DNA from: Tretioscincus oriximinensis
Lineage: Eukaryota > Chordata > Lepidosauria > Squamata > Gymnophthalmidae
Assembly (NCBI GenBank): GCA_022410635.1
Contig: JAJVDF010000190.1
Location: 3,408-67,407 of the forward strand
Length of the DNA stretch: 64,000 nucleotides
Reading direction: 5' to 3'
Part shown: positions 55,446 through 64,000 of the stretch, in pieces
How positions within the stretch are numbered: position 1 is the first letter of the stretch
How the letters are laid out: every line of letters begins with the position of its first letter
Translations under genes and position numbers: made by a program
The notes under the pieces: model-generated
What the model was told of the DNA's origin: nothing
The model's database searches: none
Seen by the model: only the letters and a program-made list of their open reading frames with translations

Positions 55446-55694
55446 ATGAGGACATGGTGTGGCTGGTATATCCTAATTCTTGTGCTGTTTTTACCTTCAA
55501 GGCTAGTCGTCCATGCATTCTCTAAGGAGGAGGAGGAGGCTTGCTTTGAAGAATATCGCTCCAACTCCCATGAATGGCAGCTACGGCAGGCCACTGAGAA
55601 TGGCCGATATGGATTAGGGTTAGGGATGGGTTTTATTGCTTCTTTGGTAACCCTCTCCCACAATGGCCAGAGGCAAATTCAAAAGTCACAGTAA
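55446..55694 (+). CDS. Small ORF with signal-peptide-like start; unproven
   Basis: Unrecognised 82-residue ORF inside the presumed channel intron, same strand. The first 25 residues look like a signal peptide: basic start, hydrophobic core ILILVLFLP, and a plausible cleavage after VVHA. An acidic stretch (KEEEEACFEEYR), a short glycine-rich hydrophobic segment (GLGLGMGFIASLV, about residues 55-67) and a polar tail follow. The sequence aaaagtcaca/gtaagtg at 55681-55697 would also serve as a splice donor, so it could be a first exon rather than a complete gene. No other repeat copy was seen in the window. It may be a chance ORF; no family is recognised. Confidence 0.22.
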   Translation: MRTWCGWYILILVLFLPSRLVVHAFSKEEEEACFEEYRSNSHEWQLRQATENGRYGLGLGMGFIASLVTLSHNGQRQIQKSQ

Positions 55695-55699
55695 GTGAC

Positions 55700-56150
55700 A
55701 CTGCAGTTTTACCAATGGGGAAATCATGTGAATTAACATTCTCCATTTTTTTATTCTCCCCCCTTTTAGTTTTCATACTGTTCATTGTTTTTTTAAACTC
55801 ATCTTGTTTTACAGTACCTAGGAAAANGATTTTGTTTTTAAAAGAAAGCAATAGCTAATCAAAGCAAGAGTAATTTGCTGTTGTTGGTTTTAATGAGATT
55901 AGACCCTTTCTCAAGAATGTGATTGTAGGCAGGGATGGGTTTATTGGCTTTATTTATCAGGGCTGGGCAGAGTTGAAGATATAACAGTTGCATGAAATGG
56001 AAGAAGAGCATTTGCCTCAAATCTGAATTAGGAACTGGGCACATCACAATATCTCCCCTTTTTATTTTGTAAGAAAATAGAGCCTAAGTTCATTCAATGA
56101 TGTTTTGTTAGATAAATCCAAAAAGACAACAGAAAGTTTTTATTCTAGCA
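55700..56150. other. Intronic, no feature recognised
   Basis: AT-rich unique-looking sequence. Confidence 0.55.
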
Positions 56151-56169
56151 CTGCAATGTGTAGTAACAG

Positions 56170-56492
56170 GGGTGCACTGGCCAAGGTACCCTCTTGCCCA
56201 ATGGCAAATGGGCCCCTGATGATGTGACATCCCCCACACACCTGGCAAGTGGGGCCTTCATGAAGTGGGTCCTGCCCACCCAGAGGTTTACCTGTGTTTT
56301 GAACATGCAAGATGGTGACACTCAGCTGTAATTCTGGTACGCGGTAAGTGGGGAACTGAGACATAGCTTATGATGTGTTTGGGCTCAGTAGTTAGCACCA
56401 CACAATCACATGCACACACTTTTATCCCATGCTCTCCACTACCATGCTGCCATCCAATGGGAGGACCCCTCTTTGACAACCGATCCGCCACT
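56170..56492. mobile_element. Possible hAT-like element
   Basis: Left caggggtgcactggcc; right (rc) cagtggcggatcggttgtc, both hAT-style termini. A similar cagtggcggaactctaccag occurs at 62825. Duplication not evident. Confidence 0.35.
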
Positions 56493-56704
56493 GTGTATTA
56501 ATAACAATCATGGAGAACAGAGTTTTAATGCTTACAAGTTATGATGGCTATGTACCACATCAATATTGTTACCTATCTAAAGACTAGTTGCTGGGAAGCC
56601 TCATTGTACATTGCTTTCTGATATTTTGCAATTGTTTGGCCATTGCAAGAACAAATCAATGGATTATTAAAACAGCTGTTCAAATATCAAAGTATTCCTT
56701 GGAT

Positions 56705-56910
56705 TTATAACTGAATCTTAAGTGAGTGGCTAAAGGTCCGTGAGGAGCAAATTGCCTGGAAAGCAAATGATTGCTGGTTTGATCCCCGGAAGGAAGCAAT
56801 GGCAGACGATTCTGTATTTCTGGCATGGGTACCCATGGTGGTGCTTGCGCAATCAACCATAGTCAGTCACAGTGTGTCGGTGGTACAACAACAAGAAGCT
56901 TCTGAAGCAA
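56705..56910 (+). mobile_element. Possible tRNA-derived SINE, third type
   Basis: gagtggctaaaggtccgtga (box A-like), gctggtttgatccccggaag (box B-like) about 45 nt later, tail catgggtacccatggtggtg. Only one clear copy here. Confidence 0.4.
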
Positions 56911-56974
56911 ATGTGAGTGGAGAATTTTGTTTTTCAAATATCAGAACATCAAGCTTTTGAGAAATCATTACTGC

Positions 56975-57790
56975 TTTATTTAGCAATTTAGCAGCTTAGC
57001 AATTTATATTTTGCCCTTCACTAGTGGTCCCAGGGTGGTTAACAGAAGATCAAAAAAGTTAATAAAACATTTAAAAAGATCCATACCCTCCCTCCAATCT
57101 ACCCAACCTCCCTGGAAGAACAGAATGCAGAGAGAACTAAGAGTCAAAACCCTGGGCAAAGAGAGATAGTTTTAGCAGGTGCCAAAAGTTAAACGGAGTA
57201 GGCACCTGGCGAGCCCCTAGCAGGAGGCTGTTCTAAAGTATCGGAGCCATCACAGAGAAGGCCCCCTTACGTGCCCCTGTCTTTTGCATCTCAGAAAGGG
57301 GAGGAATTACCAGAAGGCCTTCAATTTGAAACCTTAGTGCACAGGTAGGTCTATATGGGAGAAGGAACACCTCTAAGTAGGCAGGGCCCAAGCCGTTNAG
57401 GGCTCTCTAAACAAATATCTTGAATTGAGCTCAATTGTGAATAGGCAGGCAGCACAGCTCTTTATAGACTGGTGTGATGTGCATCCAGACAGAGACTCTT
57501 GTCAGCTGTTGGACTACTGCATTCTGCACTACTTCCAGCTTCAGAACTATTTTCAAGGCTAACCCCACATAGATCGCACTACAAGAGTCAAGCCTCGAAG
57601 TTACCGGAGCGTAGATCACTGTGGTCAAGGTAACCCTCTCCAAGAATGGCCAAAATTGGTGAACCAGTTGGAGATAGAGGTAGGCACATCTGGCTGTCAC
57701 TGCCCCACGAGCCTCACACAAACAAGACTCTCTCTGCCTTGTTTTTCTGTTGCTCAAATACGTGGAAACCATTCTACTCATAAGCAAACA
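56975..57790 (-). pseudogene. L2-like LINE, RT C-terminus and 3' UTR
   Basis: The minus frame 57787-57431 includes SRLDSCSAIYVGLALKIVLK and VVQNAVVQQL, the diverged L2 C-terminal LDYCNALY...VQNAAARL block. The UTR continues to about 56975 (ttttgcccttcactagtggt). Heavily mutated. Confidence 0.78.
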
Positions 57791-58013
57791 GATTCTTTGT
57801 GAAGTTGTTCCCCTGAAATGCCCTGTTGCTCAGGGAAGGGTGGAGGAGTATGAAAATCCAGTTTTGACCTGCAGAGTGATACCATCTGCCTCAGCCATAT
57901 GCTGAAGAAAGGTTGCATTTCCTTATGTGCATTGATTTAACTCTTACTTGCAGCTCTGAAGTCAATGTATGTAATGTACCATGCAACCATGTTGGCTCGC
58001 CCATCATGCTATC

Positions 58014-58084
58014 TATTATTATTAATTATTAATTATTAATTATTAATTATTAATTATTAATTATTAATTATTAATTATTAATTT
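58014..58084 (+). repeat. (ATTAATT)n heptamer satellite
   Basis: About ten uninterrupted ATTAATT units, self-complementary over 6 of 7 bases. Confidence 0.95.
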
Positions 58085-59795
58085 CAACAAAAGTACTGTT
58101 TATTTGAGTTCAAGTTAATACAATTCCATTAACAATATAATAATACAATAGTCAACAATTTCCATTACTCCACATAAATATACATTTGTTCTATTGGTTG
58201 GTTTAGTCTTTTTAAGCCACAGTTCCCCCATCCAGGATGCATATACCTTTATTGCCCTTACTATAACATTAGTATAATATAATACTATACTCATTATACT
58301 ATAATGAGGGCATTAATCTTAATTTCAATTTCTTAGCTTCTTCTTTAGCTTATTCCCCACATATGTTCTATTTCTCACTTTTGTTTACATCGTATAGTTC
58401 CCTCCATAGTCTCCATATTGTTAATTCTGCTACAACTAATTTCTGCTGCTATTTATTATATAGTCCATTCATTTCCAAACTGTCCCTTTTGAATTATGCT
58501 TCCACCATCCTATTTCAATCCTATAGTAACTGCACTTCCTTTTCAGTCTGTTTCTGAACAAAATCAAAAGTACCAATTGCTTTTATTCATGATAAACATT
58601 TCTCTTCTCATACCACTTTTCAAACTCCCTATGACTAGGAAATATCTTTTTGGGTGTTGACTTAGGATGCATCCAGAAATATCTTTTTTCCATGCAATAA
58701 TAGTGTAATTATAAGAGGTTTGCCTCATGTAGTTGCCTCCNTAAGAAATGGAAAGATCGTTCTTGGAGCTCGATTTAGGGTTTGACATATTTTTTATGCT
58801 ATAATAGCATAATGATGGAGGATTTTCCTCGTGTGATTGCAGGGATCCAGCAGTGCTAGTGCCAGAGAGACCTATTATTATACTTTTTTCTGATAGCACA
58901 GCACAATGACCTACCTTTGTGCTGTGATGGTGTCATGCGGTCATTGTCTTTGAAAACGGTGATAATCTCCAGTCCTGCCTTGTGATATTTGTCGGTTTTT
59001 CAATGAGACAGGGAATGGATTAGTTGCTTTTTTCTGTTAAAGTTACACAGGGAAAAGCTGCACTCATGAATGGAAAGACCTCTCCCCCTTGAATTCCATT
59101 TGCCCAGCAACAAGGGGAGCGAGCAGCCAATGATAAAAAAGACAGATCAGCCAAGATCAGCTAAGGAACTACATCAGGGTTTCATGGGGACTGTAGTCAA
59201 ATTCATAGGGAAGAGAAGGAAATGCTTCCTGTCTAATAAGCGCTAAGGATTGTCTGGCTTTTTCTCTAAGCAACCACTCAAAGTCTACTCCCAAGACCTC
59301 ATTGGGTTTTTCCAATCCGTTTGCTTCACCTGCCAGACTTTTTTTCGAGATGCTACTGCAGCCTTATATGGAGGCATATAAATGTTTTTTTGTTGTATTC
59401 ACAATTAAAAGATTTTGCATCAAGGCCAGATACAAATTCAGAGCACTGGCAAAGGCCTGATATATTGACCATTATCATTTTTGTGTATAGTCTGGTTGTT
59501 CATATTTGAGTATGATTTATTTGATTGTTGTGAGACTGTAGCCTATAAGACCTTTAATAGGGATTAGAGGTGGTAAGGCAATACTAGTATATATGTGCTA
59601 TTTCTTCAAGTCACGTTTTCATTTACTGATTGTTCCTATGCTGGACTTCATTTCCTCTTTGAGAAAACCTCAGGATTGAATGTCCATCCCACACTTGACC
59701 ATGACTAATTGCCTGTATTTTCTTTTGGGATGGAATTGCAAAATAAATNTTGCTATGAAAGGCTATCAGATCAGCTTACAAACATTAATATTCAA
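58085..59795. other. Intronic, AT-rich, no gene recognised
   Basis: 58090-58560 has the A/T-rich texture of an old LINE UTR. The remainder shows nothing identifiable. Confidence 0.5.
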
Positions 59796-59839
59796 TTTCA
59801 GAGAAATAGCCATGTTGGTCATCAAGGAGAATTCACCCC

Positions 59840-60145
59840 ACAGGGTCTTGCAAGTTCAACGATCCACTTGCTAAAAAGTCTCAGATCTTCCAGCCACTTC
59901 TGTTTGTCTGATTTTATATTGGACTTCTGTAAAATCCGAACAGTAGCCTTCATAGGGCCTTCAGTAATGTGAACATAATAAATCTCGTGAGACTTCAAGG
60001 CTAGCTGTAAAAGTTGATTGGCGCTTGGCTTGCAGAGAATGCTGGGAACTGTAGTAAGGCAAGTGCAGCAGTGACTTATGGGGTTTGTCATGTGACAAGA
60101 ATGCAATTTAATGTAATGAAACAGCATAGAATTGTGGAATCGCAA
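59840..60145 (+). repeat. Unclassified interspersed repeat, copy 2
   Basis: Homologue of 22855-23150 with the same blocks: cttccagccacttctgtttg, tagccttcatagggccttca, aaatctcgtgagacttcaag, agagaatgctgggaactgta, tgacttatggggtttgtcat. A 25-bp fold-back edge (tttcagagaaatagccatgt) precedes it at 59797-59821. Confidence 0.7.
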
Positions 60146-60149
60146 ACAT

Positions 60150-61120
60150 TTTTTTTCTGGATTTAATCATGGGGAGGCAGCCTTAGTCTAGCAAGTTGGG
60201 CTATTGCACTTCAAGGTTAACAAGAGAAAGGCAGGCAGCATAACTACCATAGCCATGTCTATTTTGCAAATTAATATTTAAGATACATTCCTGAGCTCAA
60301 ACTAATAATTTACTCGTACAACTTGTGAGAAAGGCGGAAGTAAGAGAAAAAAAGAGCCTTGGTTGACAGGTCAGAGTGGGCTTGGAGTCCCATCAACTGC
60401 TTGGATTTTGAGGGTTGAATTCACAGTCTAGATGTTCCTTCTGCACTTAACTCAGTCTACGTGGTTCTTGTGCCTACGTGGTTCTTCTGGCAAACGGGGA
60501 GGGAAAGACACTGCGGGGCATTTGAGAATGAAGTTCACATGTTGCTTTATGTCTAAANCAATTTGCTTCATCTCAGCAATCAGAGGCTGAAACAGCTCTT
60601 TTGTTACTCAGTACACCAGTGGAATTAGTGTACTATTTTCAGGTTCAGTAGCGCAAATCTGCTGGAGAAGACTTTTCAGAGTCCCTTGGTTGCAAGGAGA
60701 TCAAATCAACTCTGACTTGTTCATTTACCTTTGCTATAGGAAGGATGAAATTATTCCCTAAAATTGCCCCAAGAGTATACAGACCTTATGAAGAAATTGT
60801 TTGAGGTCATAACAATCTAGATATATGACTAGTTTGTTTGCTTTTTATTTTTGAAAATGTTACTTTAAAATGGAATACAATCATTTTTGAAAGACTCAAC
60901 ATTTGCCTGGAGTGTTGTGATTAGGAAATTACCAGTAATTTACACCGGTAATTTACCCCACTTGGATGTTTTTCTTTTGTTTTTCATGTTCATTGGAAGG
61001 GCAAATACTGAAGGTAAAGTTCTAATAGATGGCAACATAATGAGAAAACAGGAAGCATTGGAAAAGATCCTGATGCTGGGAAAGATGGGAGGCAAAAGTG
61101 AAATGGATGAGAGATGATGA
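60150..61120. other. Intronic; weak fold-back trace
   Basis: 60170-60260 (gcagccttagtctagcaagt, aagaggaaaggcaggcagca-like) is a diverged fold-back arm. No gene. Confidence 0.4.
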
Positions 61121-61129
61121 GATGGATAG

Positions 61130-61385
61130 ATAGATTCCATAGAAATAACCATGTTAATGTGGGACAAGGGGGATCACACAACACCTTAGAGATTAATAAG
61201 AAAAAGGTAGGTAGCATGACCTTTTGTAGGCAAGTATACTTCTTCGGTCTTAAATAAACTTGTATATCAAAGCTCATGCTGCACGACATTTTTGTTGTTA
61301 TTAATCTCTAAGATGCTACAAGACTCCCCCTTATGAGATACTATGGACAGAAGAGAGAAGTAGACTTGTCTGTGAAAGTTCATAT
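61130..61385. repeat. Old fold-back element with both arms
   Basis: Left ccatagaaataaccatgtta, accttagagattaataagaa, ttttgtaggcaagtatactt; right atcaaagctcatgctgcacg, gttattaatctctaagatgc. A further arm piece agtagacttgtctgtgaaag is at 61359-61378. Confidence 0.7.
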
Positions 61386-61654
61386 CACCCAACTTTGCAA
61401 CGGAAACCTACGATCTGAAAACAATATCAGAATACCATTCATTTCCACCAGGAAATTGATACTGCATTTGCCAGCCAGTCNATTCTGCAGTCCTGTTGAC
61501 TTTCCACAGTATTCTGCATTCTTGTGACAGCGCAAAACACACACAGACTGTTGGCCAAGAGCACAGGCATTTCACTGTGATGCCTGAAAAGATCTGCTCC
61601 TAGGTATTCCAGGGCAACTGAGGTATACTTTGGGCTGATGCCTGGAGCTCTGTC

Positions 61655-61765
61655 ATCGAGTGGGGCAGATTCTAAGTCAGGTAAGTACCATCACAGTACG
61701 AAAGCCCTTTGGGAGGCAGCCTGTCCCTTGCTAGTCTCCAAAGTGTTGTAAGCCCCCTTTGCTGC
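61655..61765. repeat. Half of the palindromic MITE family, joined to a fold-back arm
   Basis: gtggggcagattctaagtca, accatcacagtacgaaagcc, ggaggcagcct match the right half at 19575-19645. ttgctagtctccaaagtgtt follows, a fold-back arm. Confidence 0.55.
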
Positions 61766-61974
61766 ATTTCCTGAGAAAAAAACTAACAAAGCTAATTCTT
61801 CGGAATGGATAGCCAGAATCATGGCAGAAATGACCATGAGTCTGGGGGATCTTTGGAAGATACCAGAGAACAGAAACATGCTACAGTCCATGGTGTCATG
61901 GAAGAATANGACTTGATTTAACAATGACAAAGCTCAAGGCACTGGTTTGGAATTTCTTCCAAAGCGACATATAA

Positions 61975-62195
61975 TTGTATTTCAAGGAATGCTCTCTGGT
62001 CCTAGTGGTGTGTGATAGAGAAAATAATTCACCTTATCCACCTCATGCATAACTTTATACACCTCTTAAGCTCCACTTTTTGAGGCTGTTGCAGCGTGAC
62101 TTCATAAGGGAGATGATCCAATCCCTTACTTGTTGCCATTTTCTGCACCTTCTCTAGTTCCAGAATNTCTTTTTTGGCCTCACCACAAGTTTAAT
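61975..62195 (-). mobile_element. Old CR1 RT C-terminal fragment, reverse
   Basis: aatgctctctggtcctagtg, tgcataactttatacacctc, ccattttctgcaccttctct and ttggcctcaccacaagttta follow the order seen at 40370-40660. No tail. Confidence 0.75.
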
Positions 62196-62199
62196 GGAT

Positions 62200-63055
62200 T
62201 TTATTCAAGTAGCGAATAATACCAAGTTTAACAGACACAACAACCTATTTGTAACTTTTCAAGATGGCCCAATTCCAATTTGTAACACAAAATTCATATA
62301 GCTCTCTCTCCCTCTCTTTCTGTCTTTTTAAAAAGCAGGTACATGTGGATGGCATATCAGTTTTTAACAATGTTCTAGAGTCGCCAATAATAAGCCAACT
62401 AATTGGGCACACATGATGTTTATTGGAAACATCAGATGCCCTTTGGTTTTTTAAATATGAAAAAAATGTCCCCCTCCAATCACAGCTTGCATTGTTTGGC
62501 TAATTATCTGGAAAACTCTGCAATGTTCCCTAGTTCCAACCTGCAAAGGAGATTTATTGTTTACATATATAGTCGATTGCTGGCATATGCACTACTTCTG
62601 ACTCAATACAGATTTGTGATATATCATTTCCTCTTTTATCCTCTTCATCTCATTAAAAAAGAGAAATGCGGCATCCTCCTTTCTGGCTAATTTAGAGATA
62701 CCAACTTGGTAACTGAAAAATAAAGAATTGAATCACCACATTGACTCAGGCTGCATCCACATGCTGTCTAAAAAGAAATAAACAGAAGGAAGGTCAAAAG
62801 CAATTTAGAGGGGATGTGGACATCAGTGGCGGAACTCTACCAGTTCACAATGTTTGGTAGAACCGAATCAGTAGCTATTTTTTTTTTTTTAGTTTGGCGA
62901 ACCTGTTGTTGAACCACTCATGCACTGCCTCCTGCAGAAATGACATCACTTGGGATGACATTTCCGGTTTCTGCTTCCTGGAACTCCATCACTTAAGAAG
63001 GCATTCCTGAAAGGACATGCTAAATGGATGTTAAAATATTTGAATCCACATACTC
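62200..63055. other. Intronic; possible hAT terminus
   Basis: cagtggcggaactctaccag at 62825-62844 resembles a hAT end; a T12 run is at 62880. No gene. Confidence 0.45.
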
Positions 63056-63057
63056 CA

Positions 63058-63295
63058 TTTATTTATTTATTTATTTGTACTTATGCCCCGCCCTATACCC
63101 GAAGGTCTCAGGGTGGCCAACCAAAGGGTGGCACATATAGCTTTTGTTGCTTTCTCTACAACAGACACCCTGTGAAGTTGGTGGGGCTGAGAGAGTTCTA
63201 AAGAATTGTGATTGGCTTAAGGTCANCCAGCTGGCTTTCATGGAGGAGTGGGGAATTGAACTGGAAGACTACCAGATAAGAGTTTAAGTGGATTT
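63058..63295 (-). mobile_element. SINE family A with L2-like tail, reverse
   Basis: tttatttatttatttgtact, atgccccgccctatacccga, caacagacaccctgtgaagt, aggtcanccagctggctttc, gaattgaactggaagactac. Shows the tail and SINE body in one piece. Confidence 0.85.
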
Positions 63296-63394
63296 TGGAA
63301 CACTAACATCCACATGCTATCACATTTTAGCTGTTTTTTAAAAGAGTTGAATGAAGGATGGTACTTTAACTTGATCGCTCAGTTAATCAGATCA

Positions 63395-63515
63395 AAGTCA
63401 GAGAAGGGGCCATGTTAGTCTGAATACAGTATTACTAATAATAAATATCATAGCACTTTGGTGACTAACAAGAAAACATAGGCAGCATGAGCTATCATAG
63501 ACATGTTCTTGCCTT
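63395..63515 (+). repeat. Diverged fold-back arm
   Basis: gtcagagaaggggccatgtt, agtctgaatacag, gcactttggtgactaacaag, ggcagcatgagctatcatag. Confidence 0.6.
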
Positions 63516-63529
63516 CAAATATTGTTATA

Positions 63530-63775
63530 ATATTTATTTATTTACATTCTTGTACTACCCTATACCTGAAGGTCTCAGGGCGGTTAACAATAAAAACACT
63601 GTTAACATGTTAAAAACAACCACATCTAAAAAATAGGAAGGGGTAGCAGTGTCTCAGCCAAAGTGATGCTTTCAGAATTTTGAATATGTCAATTTTAAAT
63701 TTTCGCTTTTGTTGTTGGCCACTCTGAGGCCTTCAGGGATAGAGTGGTCTATAAGTTTAAATGAATAAATACTTG
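63530..63775. mobile_element. Two opposed L2-type 3' ends
   Basis: Reverse: tatttatttatttacattct, actaccctatacctgaaggt, gtctcagccaaagtgatgct (63530-63680). Forward: ttgttggccactctgaggcc, gatagagtggtctataagtt, taaatgaataaat (63700-63770). Confidence 0.6.
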
Positions 63776-64000
63776 TTCACATGTTTCAAAATAGTAATCA
63801 CATTAAATANCTTTAGCCATGATGCATGGTTTGTGAATTTCATCAGCGATACGGCAGTCAGTCTTGGTTGGTACTACAGCTAGCAGTGTCCAGTGACTGG
63901 TGTTCATTGGTTGGTGACTGATGGCTTTGTGGCTTGCTGAGAAAACCAACATCCATACAGTGATTGTGGACTAGGTGTGCGCTATAGATGTTCTACCAAG
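63776..64000. other. No feature recognised
   Basis: Intronic sequence to the window end; nothing identifiable. Confidence 0.5.

Larger units (their letters stand above)
53192..64000 (+). other. Probable intron 1 of the KCNK12-like gene (5' part)
   Basis: It starts with the strong donor gtaagt at 53192. No downstream ORF carries the expected FG-containing filter, M2-M4 or second pore, so the intron should run past the window end. It holds SINEs, L2 and CR1 fragments, hAT-like MITEs, a long purine tract and an ATTAATT satellite, annotated separately. The extent is inferred from the missing exon 2. Confidence 0.6.

Noticed and set aside
58363..58557. Serine/leucine-rich hydrophobic ORF
   Set aside because: AT-rich intronic DNA with biased composition, no conserved motif.

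Overview
The window is vertebrate nuclear DNA, most likely from a squamate reptile. The evidence is the density of CR1-clade LINEs ending in an octamer tail (TTCTTATG / ACATAAGA), L2-clade LINEs with AAATAAA/TGAA tails, an AT-rich L1, two tRNA-derived SINE families whose tails resemble the L2 3' end, and non-autonomous hAT- and mariner-type elements. No bacterial or phage signature is present. Species cannot be fixed. The sequence is a draft: isolated N calls are scattered throughout and one 32-N gap lies at 38533-38564.

Only one host protein-coding exon is convincing: 52849-53191 (+), the first coding exon of a THIK-type two-pore potassium channel that looks closest to KCNK12. It ends at a canonical splice donor inside the selectivity filter. 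The matching second exon is not in the window, so everything from 53192 to 64000 is probably intron 1, and everything before about 51 kb is upstream intergenic DNA. Two weaker candidates are a 47-codon exon-like open stretch at 49389-49529 and an 82-residue signal-peptide-like ORF at 55446-55694.

Layout. 1-13 kb: CR1 ends, a GC-rich hairpin, a 38-bp minisatellite, a GAAA microsatellite, a CR1 ORF1 remnant, and a hAT-like element split by a solo LTR. 13-24 kb: a long degenerate L2, a second solo LTR of the same family with clean 4-bp duplications, a mariner-type MITE, a palindromic MITE, and more CR1 and SINE copies. 24-27.3 kb: a 5'-truncated L1 split by a hAT MITE with a perfect 8-bp duplication. 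27-37 kb: CR1 copies, nested CR1s and two nearly perfect fold-back palindromes. 37-41.2 kb: a mosaic of CR1 pieces (3' ends, ORF1, a probable 5' region with a tandem duplication, RT) around an L2 EN/RT fragment. 41-52 kb: microsatellites, SINEs, L2 ends, and two copies of one repeat, one still CpG-rich and one CpG-decayed. 52.8-64 kb: the channel exon and its repeat-filled intron.

There is no operon or pathway; the window records successive transposition around one neuronal-type channel gene. The most interesting items are the fold-back element family with nested palindromes, the channel exon that appears to lack the arginine-rich N-terminal retention signal of mammalian THIK-2, and the CpG-rich/CpG-decayed repeat pair upstream of it.
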